A stretch of DNA of 56,192 nucleotides from positions 1 to 56,192 of the forward strand of contig JANBPK010001080.1 of NCBI GenBank assembly GCA_027579435.1. Reading direction: 5' to 3'. Source of the stretch: Candolleomyces eurysporus. Lineage: Eukaryota; Basidiomycota; Agaricomycetes; Agaricales; Psathyrellaceae. The notes under the pieces were generated by a model. The model had not been told where the DNA came from and did no database searches. It was given only the letters and a program-made list of their open reading frames with translations. This document shows positions 1-11,689 of this stretch, one piece after another. Numbering within the stretch: the first letter of the stretch is position 1; every line of letters begins with the position of its first letter. The position numbers and the translations under genes are program-made.

Positions 1-1560
1 TCTTTTTCCTTCTTTCATCTTCCTGGTTGACGATCTCTTCTGGCGAATCGCGAGTCGGCTTCCCTCGCTGCTTCCTTCTCTCATTCAATTGTGCTGCTTG
101 CTTTCATCCTCTGCGCTCTAAAATTGTTTGGAATGCTGCTTTCCTTTTCTTCGCCTCCCCCCGTTCATTCTCCCTTCGTCATCCTCACGTCTCGCAACCC
201 GGTTCGCTTTGCCCCACCCAGGACGATGAATAACCAGTGGTGTCGTCATATCTAGTTTCTTGGAAGAGGTCTTATCATCGGGAAGTGCCTATTATCTGGC
301 TGTGACGGAGATACTGAGCGCGGCACTGAGAGCGCAACAATGCTCAGTGAAGCTTACGGAGACAAGGTTTAGGCTGGGGCAACTATCGTGAGTCGTGTAT
401 CATTTTCTCTTTCCTCTTCGTTACACTTTAGTTTGTATTTGCCGTTTGCTTGTTTGCTCCACCCCTCCATGCTACATTTCTTCTTCCCGGATTCTACCTC
501 CGTTCTTTCATTCGTATTTGGATGAGCAACGTCAACCCTTACCGCCATTCCTTCCCTTTTCTTATGTTCTACCTGAATGACGAGTGCTCAAGCTAACGAA
601 ACCCCCACTCGCATCCTCCCACCCTCGTTTGACCCCAATTCCTTTGGATTCCCCCGAGCCTTTTTAGACTCAACCCCGACTCATTCGACGGGTCCGGCTT
701 CAATTCGACTTTCATCCTCAGCGAACCTCAATTTTGCCGCAACATCAATACAACCTGCGATCGTTCTACGAACCCGTTCCGTTCAACCCGCCTCAACAAA
801 TCCCATTCAACCCGGCCCTCGCACGTTTTTGGCATGGGCCGTGGGCCGTCGGTGGCAGGTGGATCAACCGCTTCGAGAGAAGACGTAGGTAAGTAGCACG
901 TCCGATTTGGTTTGGTTTTTCGATTGAAGCAGCTGGCAATGAGTGACCTCCGCTGGGGTGTCCTCTTTCATCGTCTTGTCTTTTCTGTGTCGAGTATAGG
1001 TGCTATCGGCTACCTCGTCGTCTTCCGTCCTTCCATTTCCCCCCACCCATCTTTGTTTTCGTTCGTTCGTTCGTCCTTTCTCGTTCATTCGTGGTTCCGC
1101 TTGGATTCCCTTCTCATGCTTTTCGGAGCTATAGTTGTTTTATTGACCCATTTTCCACTCTATTTTGCATCCTCAGTTCTCCTTGTTCGTTTGCGTCATT
1201 GTGTGTATTCGTATTCGCTAACTTGTCGTCCTCTTCCTTTCTCAGAGCCGAACGGCGGAATCGCTCCTTCACTTCGAGTCGGTGATCAGTTCGAGTAGTT
1301 CCTACAGATGTGCATTATTGTGTTCTTGAATTTGCACACATTCCACTCTCTCACCTGACGAATTCGAGCCCCGCTACTGACTTTGGGATGTCTGATTCTT
1401 ACATTGTGCAGGAGGAGCGAGACGGCAGCAGGGACTTTGACAATGTTGAGTAGGTCAATCTCGTGTCTTACTGGTAAAGAAGTTGAACATGTAGCCGAGC
1501 CCGCTCAAGGCTTCTTGGGAGTGGTAGCTCGTTATATTCTGTTCTGCCTGTAATTCGTAT
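1..1560 (+). pseudogene. Galpha subunit relic 1 (heterotrimeric G protein alpha, 5' part outside window or lost)
   Basis: Decayed Galpha-like gene. The best piece is an exon at 256-387 (acceptor ctag, donor gtgagt) reading YYLAVTEIL, then LTETRFRLGQLS. This matches the helical-domain to switch I stretch of Galpha. The next piece, about 822-886, lies where the G3 box and the ERKKW motif should be, but reads FGMGRGPSVAG, so the GGQ is gone. A third piece from 1246 reads RTAESLLHFESVI, the Galpha segment just before the NKxD box, and then runs into a stop. No P-loop is seen. From about 1405 the sequence resembles the 3' end of the 7TM genes. The introns are strongly pyrimidine-rich. Family identity rests on comparison with relics 2, 3 and 5, where the motifs are clearer. 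I regard it as non-functional. Confidence 0.6.
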
Positions 1561-1684
1561 TCAATCTGAAGTGTTAAATATAGAGCTGCCCTTGGCTATT
1601 TATCAGATGGCGAGATAATCTAATCCGCACCGATGTCTATGGAGAACCGAATCTAGCCTAGAGTACCTGACCTCAGTGCATTTC

Positions 1685-2040
1685 TCTGGGCTCATCTTTT
1701 GACCTGTTCTTCTTACCCAGAACTCGTTCCTGCAGCTTCTGGTTGGCCCTTTTGCACTCAGTTCATCTACGGCCGTAATCGAGAGCTACCGACGTTTATC
1801 GCACGCCATTGGACGCACGAGCACCTCTAATCACTCTGGTGGCGAATCAGAATGGGAGTCTTGCCTCGGGGCTTGGACGGATGTAGAATCCGTTGGAACT
1901 CGATATCCCTGTCCCAAATCAACGATTCTTGAGGTGGATTTGCGAATAGGTAGGATCCTGAGTACCTTCCCTCACGGGCGCAGCTATCGATGACCTTCAC
2001 TATCATGATTTAAGTTAGATGAGGGGATAGGTAGCTAGTA
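1685..2040 (+). repeat. Orphan copy of the array leader repeat
   Basis: Same sequence family that precedes each 7TM gene (for example 14970-15140 and 42910-43060). Recognisable pieces are the pair gcgaatagg/taggatcctg at about 1945-1962 and cttcactatcat at about 1995. Here no 7TM gene follows; the oppositely oriented transporter does. It marks the edge of a truncated unit. The 288 bp from here to the transporter stop hold nothing I recognise. Confidence 0.65.
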
Positions 2041-2328
2041 AGAATTTCAGCCAGAGCGTTCTGGCGCAGCCCATACAAATGAGTACTTTCACTAAACCAT
2101 GAAATGTTCCCTCGTCAAATTAACTTGTCACAAGTCCGGGCCACATTGTGGTGGGGATCCCGTGGGAATCGATGCACGAGAATCAGATGTCGATTCTACA
2201 ATAGCACACCGGAAGCAAGACAAACGAACCCATTGGAACTGATGGTCTGCCACTAAGGCCTGCGAGAGACAGAGCGGCTCGAACGGTGTATTCGTGTTGT
2301 AACAAGCCAAAAAATATGGGTATTCATT

Positions 2329-4482
2329 TTAGTTGTCCTCTTCTGTCGAATAACCCAAGTCCACCAAAGACCGTAATGTTTCCCCGTAGCTAATTGTTAC
2401 CCAGAGGAGGCTAAGCATTCGAGCTAAAATTAGTCACAGTGATCCTGCGAACCAGCGCTCCGACTTACCCGAATGCAAGCAATCCCAATAGAGCTGCAAC
2501 GCTGTCAGCGGCCAGAACGCCGTAGTTCTCCACTAAAGGCAAGATAGCCATGATCCAGAGCGCAAGGAACACGGCCCGGAAAGCACTGTGGGGAAGAAGA
2601 TAGACTGAATTAGTCCGGTCGGAATATAAAGGCACGTGGAGAAACACGAACCTGCCTGCAGCGCTGACCTCCGCGCTTTTCGAGTGCAAAATGTCAACAG
2701 TATACGCACCGCAGGGACTGAGGACCATGTCGATCTGGAACGCAGCGTCAGTATCCTGCCTGATCCACTCTTATTGCCTTCGACTATCTATGGGTCAATG
2801 AACAGAAGTGACTTACTCCGAGCCCATTAATGAACAAGCACACCAAATTCCCTATCAGCCCAACTGGTCCGTCGACATACGCGGTCAAGATACCCGAGGC
2901 CAGAGCGGATAATGGGACAAGGGTCAACGCGGGTAAAAGTGCAGCCCGTAGTCGATCTTCAGGGTACCATGATCCACGCTTTAACTTGTACTGTGCAACG
3001 ATACGGTCGGAGATTCGGCCAGCGAGCGGCGCACCGACTATATTGAAGGAGACACCGCAATTCAGCTCATGTTTGAAATGAACAAATCCAAATGTGGAGA
3101 GAGAGACGTACTCATGTTACCAACCCCGTGTGGGATGAAGCAGGCGCCAACGAATGCTTCGTTCGTTAAGTTGTATTTGCGTCCCTATGTGACAGCAATT
3201 CATAAGCGAAAAGGCGAGTTTTTTNCGATGAATGCGCCTACGATAGTATATGCCATCGGGATAAGGAGAACTAATTGAGAAGGAAGCCATGAGCCCGCGT
3301 TTTCAAACGTGCATTCATGGAGAATTGGAGACGCACCGTAGTCGACAGCTAGAGTCAGGAATACGGCTGTAGCCTGATAATGCATACGCAACAATAAGCA
3401 CTCGATAATGGGAAACATGCGGTGAGGAGAAACGACTTACGACTATCAAAACATTGGGACTCCTCAACAGCAGCAACGGCTTAAACGGATTCAGAATCAC
3501 CGGCATCTTCAACTTGCGCGAATTCCGGCCTGAAATTGGTACTTCGCTCTTGTCAACCCCCCGAGTTCCTGGATGGCTCGTTTCCGGTAAGATCAACAGG
3601 ACAGAGATGAAGACGAGCAATACGGCGATGGCCAGGATCAATTGCATCGCTCTCCACGAAGCGTAATGAGCAGCTGCACCGCCTGCTAAAGGTGCAAGAG
3701 CCGGGCCTAGTAGAACAGCCTATGAAGTTCAAAAGTGAATCGTACTCAGTTCTATGAGGAACAGAAGGTTGTGGGGTGGGTGCGCACCGCGAAGAATAGA
3801 CCAATTGCTGTGCCTCGTTCTTCCAAATTGTATATATCTCCAATGACCCCTGCTCCTACCGAAAGGCCAGAAGATACCCCAAACGCCTGGAGGAACCTCC
3901 AGAACAGCAGCTGTGGAATCGAGGTTGCAACTGCGACGCCGACTGAACCTATAACGGATATCGGTAAAAGATAACAGTAGACTGGACGGCGACCGTCTAA
4001 AAAGCAGTTTGAACAGATTAGTGATCGTGGAAACCTTTATCAGAGACATTAATCACAATAACTGGAGTACGACGAGCCGATCAAGCTGCCTATTGAAGTT
4101 GCAAAAATGGAGATGCTAACCGCCAAGCTAATGTAGCGGCGTTTAGAAACGGAAATTAAAAGTCAAATCCCGTTCGCTAACGACGAAGAAGATCCTCACC
4201 TCACAGTTCCACCAGTCGTGTCTAAATCCTTCGCTATTTGAGCTATGGATGGAATGAACGACCCGGATATAAATACTGCATCAAGTCACAAATATCAGAA
4301 GACCGAATCAGGAGGAGCGGTTAGGACGTACGTGGCATGAGCCCACAAAGCGACACAATTCCGACGATAGCTCTTTTCTGCGATGTGGAGAACCTTTCAT
4401 AGACTTTCTCATGCGCCTTCGATGCCGAGCTGTCTTGCAAGAGAGGGGTCGCCTCTGTGGCCGAGTTCTTCGACGTCGTCAT
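2329..4482 (-). CDS. MFS drug/polyamine-type transporter (DHA1-like)
   Basis: Membrane transporter of the major facilitator superfamily, with many short introns. I chose the ATG at 4482 (MTTSKNSATEATPLLQ). An upstream in-frame ATG at 4566 would add 28 residues of no family character. Exon 1 is 4332-4482 and exon 2 is 4200-4275, reading SGSFIPSIAQIAKDLDTTGG, the usual TM1-loop start of fungal multidrug/polyamine antiporters. An exon from 4127 carries TM2. The exon near 3790-4010 has GRRPVY and then LLFWRFLQAFGVSSG (TM4). Around 3480-3690 are a long loop and ILPETSH. Near 2640-2730 is SPCGAYTVDILHSKSAEV, typical of the last third of the family. The final exon, 2329-2410, ends YGETLRSLVDLGYSTEEDN, a usual C-terminus for the family. 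The phase of that last junction is consistent. There is one ambiguous base near 3225. Substrate unknown. It appears intact; internal exon borders are by eye. Confidence 0.85.
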
Positions 4483-4689
4483 CGCCCAAGGAACCACCTC
4501 CGAGGTAACGATGTGGAGGGTGGGGAAAAAAGTGGAGGGACCCTTGCTTCCCTGCCCTTTATCCACTTGGCCGGACTCGAGTTAAACATGCAGCACGCCA
4601 CGTGTTCATAGTTGGGGATGAATGAAAATTGTCGTGATTGTTCGCTCCAGCTTGTCTCGGTACTGTCTGCTAGCAGATAGTTTATCTGA

Positions 4690-7010
4690 TACTTCGCAGT
4701 GCCACACTAGTACGCACGAAGCTCAGGACTTTTAGCGCATTGCAAAAACGTCTACGCACACCATAGAGAAAGACCTCTGCCCCCCTAGCCACGTTTGCCT
4801 CAAGTTCCGGATCGGATGATGCAGCCGAATTCTCTCTCCGGTGGCTTTTTTCAGTGGTCCAGGAAGAAGGAAATTGCGAGCTGCTTGTCAAGATATCCAA
4901 GGATGGATAGATGCAGTTGTATTCTAGTACCCGCGGCCAGGCCACTACTCGGAATCTGACAACGATGGGTCAGACGAATAGTGGTTTTAATATTCGTGGA
5001 CCCTTGACTGCTTTCAGCTTCGATGACGACCATCCCTGCCCAATTCGATCTCACCTTACCCTCGTAATACGTAGCCGACTCCACGAAGGGAAAGAGATCC
5101 GAGATTTTGTCCCTGCCGGATGTGGATAAGTTCCGAAGAGGGTTCTTCGGCCGGAGGACCTGCCCTGCAGGGCAAGTTAGACTCGTGCTTCTTTGGGTCC
5201 GGGCCTGGTAGCAGAACAGCGCTGACATGATTCACTTCCATGCAGGGACGAGGCAGAGTTATTTGTGCCTGCAGGAACGCTTCTATCGACAAGGAGTAAA
5301 ATCCAACGGGATACTGCATAGTGTTCCCTACCTGAACCCTGAAATACGTCCATCTTATTCACGAACGAGATGATCGACTTGCCTAAGAACCATCTTGAGT
5401 CAATCAGCGACTCGAAGAGGACGAGCATTTCCACCGTTCGGTTCTGAGAAAGAAATGGGACGACCCTCAGCAAATGCACGAACTGATGCAAATGAGTAAG
5501 GAGACCGAGAATGCCAAAGAAAGCGAGGCAGACGCATGAAGCGTCTATAGATCCAAAATCATACGAAGGGAGTCAGAGAAAAACAGTAAATGCCCGAGAT
5601 CGGACAAACAAGCGAAAGAAAAGATGAGTGCAGAAGACGAAAGGACAGAAGGGGATGAGGCGGCCGATTACACCTCCACTCGACACACAATGCATAAGAA
5701 CGCGGAGGGACACTCTAACGAACGTCACTCCCGGACCTACTCCCATGCATCCATCCCTTCCCTCCAACTGCCATCCATTCCATCGATCCATTGAAAAACA
5801 GAACGAAAATCAACCCGCTACTTACTTGAGTCCTCTCCTCCCAAAGCATCTGATCATACTCGCTCAAGGCCAAAGATCAACGCAGCAGCTGCGACAGTCA
5901 AGTTGGGCAGTATTCGCTGAGGCTGACTGAAGGCGACGGGTTTAAATAAGGGAAAGGCTGGATGATTGTGGGTCGTATTGAGATTGCGACACAATTCAGG
6001 TTAGTGGAGGATGGGTGTCGAGTCGAGGAGAGTCTGTCGGAATTCAGCTCCGGCGGAATACAAACAACATAGAGTTGAATGAAGCTGAGAGGAGGCAAGT
6101 GGGGATTTCGTTACCTTGAGTGCTCGTTTTCCGGATAGAAGATTAGAAGTAGCGAAATAAACGGTAATAGGGTTTGACTTTGCTCATCCAGAAACTAATC
6201 ATATAATAGAGGAGAAATCGGGCAGAAGAAAAGTCGCATGGAGTTACCGACTGATTCCAGCTGAAATATAATCAAAGGAACACTGAATGAAACAACTCAC
6301 GACAGCTGCACCATCCTATCCCGTCTCCGTGACCTTCTTTGTCAGCCAGATGATCTGGACTTCCTATCGTTAGGACCACGCCCAGGAGACCAGATATGAT
6401 GACACCCTTTGTTTTTCATCGCCCGGAAGTAATGAAAAACGTGAATGGATTGAAGGGAAAGGTAGAGAGGCCGGGGAAAGGCAACTCGCCGGCGAGATGT
6501 AGAGCCGACAAATGGGAAGGTAGGCGAGGAGAAAAGTTGGGGAGCGAAGGAAGAGGGGGTGAGACGGAGCGACACGGGGTGTGGGATATAAGCGATTTCG
6601 GTGAGTCCAAAAGATAAGCATCGCTCGAATGATCATCCATAAGACTGAGCATGATCGAGTTTTTCCATCGCTGGTGCATGGCTTCTTCAATTTCAGGGGA
6701 GAAGTGTAGCCTACTTCCTCTTTGATGTCGTCAACGATCTTTTCTACTATCCTAGAACCTGTGTGGTTGGAGGCGTTAGCGAGTGGACACCAGGACGGTT
6801 GGTAAGAAGCATGAAATGGAGAGAACGTTTAGATGTGAGATAGGTCGATGATTGTGACGTGGTGCAGGAATAGGAGGGGAGCAGCCCGGAGGTTAGAGAA
6901 AACAGACCCAATTCAAATACGCGACGCACTCGATACCCGTCTCCCTCACATAGAGGACCCCCTGCAGCACCAAACCCAACGCATTCTTAATCCATTTCGA
7001 TATTCTAGAA
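4690..7010 (-). pseudogene. Galpha subunit relic 2 (minus strand, keeps the NKxD box)
   Basis: Galpha-like gene on the minus strand. About 6659-6706 reads HFSPEIEEAMHQRWKN, the helical-domain start shared with relics 3 and 5, but in a different frame from the stretch just before it. The G3 position (about 5825-5900) has lost GGQ and carries a stop. The clearest evidence is 5342-5443: NRTVEMLVLFESLIDSRWF then SIISFVNKMDVF. This is the canonical Galpha segment ending in the guanine-specificity box NKxD. Downstream exons (about 4900-5140) are not confidently alignable, and the C-terminal TCAT motif is not visible. No P-loop is present upstream. It shares pyrimidine-rich intron sequence with relics 1, 3 and 5. 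It is a broken gene, though a rearranged product cannot be fully excluded. Confidence 0.6.
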
Positions 7011-7039
7011 ATCAAACTCGTTTGACCGCCACCCCCACG

Positions 7040-7330
7040 TAGGGCCACCCCAGCTGGCAGGCAGCACTCGCATTCGCATCGATGACTACAAAACTCCAGA
7101 TTCCGTGCCCGTGAAAACCTACAAGGCTCTAAGCGTTCTAGGCCAGAGAAGTAGTACCCGGCTTGACGGAGCCGCGAGAGTGTTCGCACTCGACGGCCCA
7201 GAGGGGACCCTTCATCGCAGGGATATAGAGCAGGGAGAGGAGGGAGGTGGGTCTCAGTATAGACAGGGTTAAAGCAGACGTGGCGGTATGATATTGATAA
7301 CCGCATTATCTTATCGCCGGGTGATGGCAT
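7040..7330 (-). repeat. Element shared with 46495-46725, next to two Galpha relics
   Basis: The minus-strand sequence from ATCACCCGGCGATAAGATAA (near 7325) to the GCTGCCTGCCAGCTGGGG stretch (near 7052) recurs on the plus strand at about 46495-46725. Each copy lies immediately 5' of a Galpha relic. No terminal inverted repeat or target duplication is visible to me. It could be a degenerate transposon or a lost 5' exon/promoter region of the Galpha gene. An open frame of 145 codons across it (6893-7330, minus) has no family character. Confidence 0.5.
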
Positions 7331-7450
7331 CCACTGCTAGAGCAGGGGTTCGGGCGTCCACCTTGAGTCGTCTATTAGGGTTGTCGACGAGGTTGAAATG
7401 GGGTTGCCCCTAGTGAGCGCCAATCAAGAGAGGTATGCAGGAATGAGCTC
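7331..7450 (-). repeat. Truncated leader repeat, minus strand
   Basis: Reading the minus strand, this matches the part of the array leader containing gcaaccccat, the 'gacaaccctaat' block and the 'gctctagcagtggatgc' block (compare 37340-37430). It lies downstream of the minus-strand 7TM relic and upstream of Galpha relic 2, so the order 7TM, leader, Galpha seen here is also found on the plus strand. Confidence 0.5.
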
Positions 7451-7559
7451 TGGGTAAGCACCAGTCGAAAACGAGCGATGTGCGATACACGGTGGAGGTC
7501 AGGCTAGGCCCTGATGGCGAGGTGCGAGTGGTCACTTTGCAGTCCTCCAATCAGCTGCG

Positions 7560-8240
7560 GTGGCGAATATAAATAGGAGAGCAAGCAGACTGAGACACAA
7601 CTAAGTACGACTACAAGCAAGGCTCGAGCCGGCTGGATTCTTCGCGATCAACGAACTAGATCAATTGCTACTTGATCTTCTCAAACTTCCCACCCTCATT
7701 CCACATTCCACTTCTCCCGTGCGATGTGAAGAATAAACGTCTGGGTCTGGGTGGGCTCACCAATGCTGATACTCAGTCCTCTTTCGGTATGCGATCAAAA
7801 GTCGAGTGAACGAAAGATGGTTCGGTGGTTCGCTGTGCGAATCGGATCGGACGAGTTGGAACCCCGTCCCCTAAAATCGCTAATTTCTTGAAGGAGCGGC
7901 CAGTCGTGACCCGAAATATGATCATGCGTGACGATAGTGCCTTTTAATAAAGTCAGCATATTTGCAATGATGGGAAGCACTCGATCAGCCCAATTTACGC
8001 GTAGTAGACGCGGACAACAAATCCTTGAGATGTATAGGGTACAGGGATCCAGAAAATTTTGAGTATCGCTGTGGAGGTGCCGAAGATGGTGAGTAGTGTA
8101 GTAGATTCAATGAGGATGGCTATCATTCCGGTATAGAGTCGCGCACTAGGTGTTAGCACCGTCTTGGGTGCGCATACCCTTTCTGCTCGAGAATCGTGGA
8201 ATCCTTGGTCATCGGTGCGTTAGACTGTTCCCAGACCTCT
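7560..8240 (-). pseudogene. 7TM receptor-like relic (exons 4-5 only), minus strand
   Basis: A degenerate copy of the 7TM family in reverse orientation. Near 8030-8160 the minus strand reads SARLYTGMIAILIEST then LLTIFG, matching TM6 of the array genes. At 7795-7925 it reads MIIFRVTTGRSFKKL, the hallmark start of the cytoplasmic tail. The usual tail sequence and 3' untranslated similarity continue to about 7560. Exons 1-3 and the start of exon 4 are missing or unrecognisable, and there is an in-frame stop just after TM7. With copies A-K this makes at least twelve family members in the window. Confidence 0.7.
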
Positions 8241-8344
8241 CTTTCGACTGTCACAATTACGCAAGACTATAGATATTCAGGCTCTAGTCGTACAATTTCT
8301 ACATTGCTCCTTAGATAGTCCCTAGTTTTTCAGCCGCCCTACTT

Positions 8345-10463
8345 TTATCTAAATTTTCCCCAATCAGGTGCTTTTTTGGGCATTTCCGACTCTTCCGTTT
8401 CGCCCCCCGTCGAGAGATTTTTCAGGCTGGAAGGACCTTCAACGCTCTGACCCGTCGGTGCCTCCTTCAAGTTTTGGCTCTTGGCTCTGCTCCTGAGCGT
8501 CGCACTGCTGGGCGTTCCGAGAAGTGCTGACACCGGACTAATAGTTAATGATTTCTCCAGATAAGCTCGATTACCCTTGACGTGGGGAACTCTCACCTTT
8601 GGTAAGCTAGTTGCGGAGCGCATACTAGTTGTCCATGCTCTACGGTACCTAGATCATCCTCTAGCCTTCGTGTTCCATTGACTGCACCACCCACTTCCTC
8701 GGCGCTCTTCAGTACCATAGAGGAAGGACTCTCTAGAGGTTCCTCTGGGTAACCTGTCGAGTAAGTAGGTCTCGGACCTATGTCACCTCCGAGCTCATCT
8801 ACTGCAGAGACATTGCTTGACGCCTCGATTGTGGACTGATTTGGGGCCTCGTTTTCTCTGTTGCTATGATGAAAATCGAATCCAGTACTGGTGTCAGGGG
8901 CGTTAGTGGAAAGATAGCGGGGAAGCGTGGTATGCAAGCCATGATTCTTATTTTCCTCCCACGCTCTAAGTTTGAGAAGGAATCGTGCAGTGAAGAAGCC
9001 TGAGAGGCTATGGAGAGATTAACGGGTTTGTAGCAGGCAAAATTTGGGTGCGCGTGAGATGCACGTACGGAAGCTTCAAACTATTGAGTAGCCTGGAGTA
9101 TATCACATCCACTTTCTGTAAGATAAAGTTAACTTCGAACTTCGAGAGAACACTGGCGATAGAGGGGTGAACTCACCCAGTTCAGGGAGAGCGCGACTGC
9201 AGACAGCGCGAAAACAATACTATTGAGGGGTAATCGTAAACTGAAAACGCTCTTCGTGAACCTCAGAAAAGGGGATAAAGCGTACAAGATGTAAATCAAA
9301 CCTATCCCAAGTGCCGCGAGGTCAGCTCCCCTCGACGGTATAATATGCTCTGAGAATGACACACCTTGCGAGAACACAACATAGTTCAACGAGAGCTTCG
9401 GGTTATCCCAAAACTTGGAATCTTTCCAAGCTGTTCTCCAGGCACAGAAAGCGGCAAGCCCAAATGCCAACACCTCCCAGGCTAGCATAAGAGCAGAAAT
9501 GGCTCCTCTAACTGATATATTGCGTTCAGGCATTCACTACTGCATGAGCTCGTGAGTGAAAGCGACGTACTCCTGTACATGGAGAAAATAAACGATTAGC
9601 TGCTTAAAGGATTGAGGGGCAATAGATCTCACCCTTTGAAAACGACAGGCCCTTTGCATCGATTGAATGGTGCTCGAACCTTGGTCGACGTTCAAGTTTC
9701 CTGATAAGCAATTGCTGCGTGGTGGACCCATATACAGCGTACGTACAATGAGCAAGACAATGACGGTCAGCCCGAGTAGGCCGAGAACGGCAGTGACGAT
9801 CTTGTTTTTGCTGCAAATAGCGGATGTTCGGAGACCCCATGTTACTGTTGCATTATTTACATGAAATTCGTTTCATTGGCATAGGCTGACGATCTTGTTA
9901 CTGACGAAGGATTCCAACGTGTCCGAAAATGCTCAGGACACCTGCTATGGTATAGCCGACGTCGCAGCTGTAGGCGTTTCGGACCTCGTGTTAAAGCCTG
10001 AGGTGGTTCTGAAATATTGAGATGGCTCACGCACTGATCCAGGGGATCATTCAACGGTTAGGCGCCTATAGATTGAGCTTGTCTTAAATGTGGAAACTCA
10101 CCGGTATGGGCCCGTCTTTCAATATAGCGAGCATGTACACGAGATTGGCAACCAAAGCGTAACGACACAAGACGTAGAGAAAAGTCGTCAACCTCCACGG
10201 TTTCTTCCAAATATAGTTGATTTCGTCGGTAAATGTAAGAGCGTAATCATAGTAGAGGAGTGCTGGACGGTAGAGATCGACCGCTCAAGGTCAGGCAGAT
10301 CCTTTTCGGAGCATGTGAGAGAGGTGCTCGGCGCGTGCTTACCGAGACTGGCTACTTGAACACTCAGTGTAATTCTGAAACAATCGTATCGTATCAGACT
10401 CTTGCTGATTCTAGGGAATAACACTTACCTATACGAGCGCTGCGCTTCAATCTGCTTCTCCAT
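8345..10463 (-). CDS. DUF6533-type multi-pass membrane protein
   Basis: Uncharacterised basidiomycete membrane protein. Exon 1 is 10429-10463 (ATG, MEKQIEAQRSYR), exon 2 is 10343-10374 and exon 3 is 10102-10262. The phases join cleanly to give ITLSVQVASLALLYYDYALT then FTDEINYIWKKPW. The YDY...T...DE.N.IW pattern is the DUF6533 signature, spanning the end of TM1 and the first loop. Next come VLCRYALVANLVYMLAIL (TM2-3 region) and, near 9890-9960, CDVGYTIAGVLSIFGHVGIL. The large exon 9129-9533 carries three further hydrophobic segments (ALMLAWEVLAFGLAAFCAW and two more). The C-terminal tail (8345-8937) is hydrophilic and Ser/Thr/Pro-rich, split by a probable 59-bp intron near 8545-8606. The stop at 8345 was taken from the last long frame. 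Internal borders are approximate. Function unknown. Confidence 0.75.
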
Positions 10464-10612
10464 GGCATGCAGGAGCAGGACTCCTGGCTCCCGAGTTATC
10501 CGCTTACGTTTGGGTATGGGTTGTAGGAACTGAAGGTTAGCAGCCGCAAGCGAGGGATGAAAGAAGGGAAGGAGAAAGGCGATTCTTCTGACTCCTTGGA
10601 TGATCATGCCGT

Positions 10613-10886
10613 CAAAATGGGGATTCCAAAGCGGCGTCAACGACAATCAAACCGTATCTCGCTAGTAATAACGCAACACAGCCCAGTGAATACACAAAAA
10701 GGAAGTATGTGCAATTCCATCAACCCATTTGATGTTCTCATCATGAGCGCCCAACTCGACATCAGCACGTCGGAAAGGCTAGTAGGTCACAGCCCTGCGC
10801 ACATTCGAAGGCACTGATGCCAAGATATATGCAACCGCCCATATCGGAACGGTTGACAGAAAAACTACAGGACAGGTGATATAATC
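10613..10886 (-). other. Two short hydrophobic open stretches, possible exons of an unrecognised membrane protein
   Basis: Minus strand 10779-10886 reads DYITCPVVFLSTVPIWAVAY and continues ILASVPSNVRRAV to a stop. 10613-10719 reads NCTYFLFVYSLGCVALLLAR, then YGLIVVDAALESPF to a stop. Both look like transmembrane segments with flanking charged residues, but neither has its own ATG and I cannot join them convincingly. They lie directly 5' of the DUF6533 gene. They may be exons or relics of a neighbouring membrane-protein gene. Confidence 0.25.
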
Positions 10887-11433
10887 TGAGCAAAGAAAGG
10901 ACGGTGGAGGCGACGCCACTCTTACCTACCCAGGTAATGTCCGTTGAAGACGGGGCGTGACGTCGGATTCCGTACAGATAGCACACACCAGCCTTCTGGG
11001 CTCAGTTCTTGCTCGAACATCAACATCAGAGCTCACTTCACGAACTATGGTGAGATGGAAGATCATTGGATCATAATGGATCCACGACAACCAAGGAGAT
11101 AGCTGGCTGATAAGGATCCGTCTATTCGACATATCTCCCCCCCATCAACTTCGTTGATATACTCTATTGACCGACGCAACAGAAGCATTGAGGGGATCGC
11201 CCCAAAAATCATGATTTTGAACAGCTGCTGTACCACCCTGTACTCTAATAACCTTATCAGCTACGGTGTGATTGGCTAGTCACGCTTAAATATCTCCCTC
11301 CAGAGATCAAACTTAATCTCGTAGCACTGGATATATGACGATTGAAACAGCACTGCTCGGTGGAAAAGGGAGCAAAGAATGGAGATCCAGATGCTCCTTT
11401 GATCGAACATGGAACGAAGGAAACAGTATGTCT

Positions 11434-11688
11434 TCAAAATGTTGAATACGATGAAACAAGTAAATGATAAGTACACCCAGCACTCAACGATAGGGTATCG
11501 CAAGGTTTAGGAGACCCGATCGCCTCAATCCAGAGCTCACTCGGAAACTCTTCAAGAAGTTTCAACAGCTGAGAAGAGATTTGGGCACTGCCAATAGGAT
11601 CCTCCATTGGTAGTTTGAGAACAGGAGGGAGAACGGATTCAAGAGTTGAGTTGGAGACAGCTTTTACGCCGTTGGCATAGTGAAGCAA
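11434..11688 (-). other. Unrecognised 84-codon open frame
   Basis: Minus-strand frame with a plausible protein-like centre (SSQLLKLLEEFPSELWIEAI) but no family I can name. The FPSELWIEAI piece loosely resembles the start of an F-box, which is not enough to call it. The flanking frames (for example 11276-11503) are not convincingly coding. It could be one exon of a small gene or a chance frame. Confidence 0.2.
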
Positions 11689-11689
11689 C

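Noticed and set aside
27..1298. Several 60-128 codon frames in the first 1.3 kb
   Set aside because: They are frames through the CT-rich introns of Galpha relic 1, and some start at non-ATG codons.
6893..7330. 145-codon minus-strand frame
   Set aside because: It lies across the element shared with 46495-46725, where the frame is not kept; no family resemblance.
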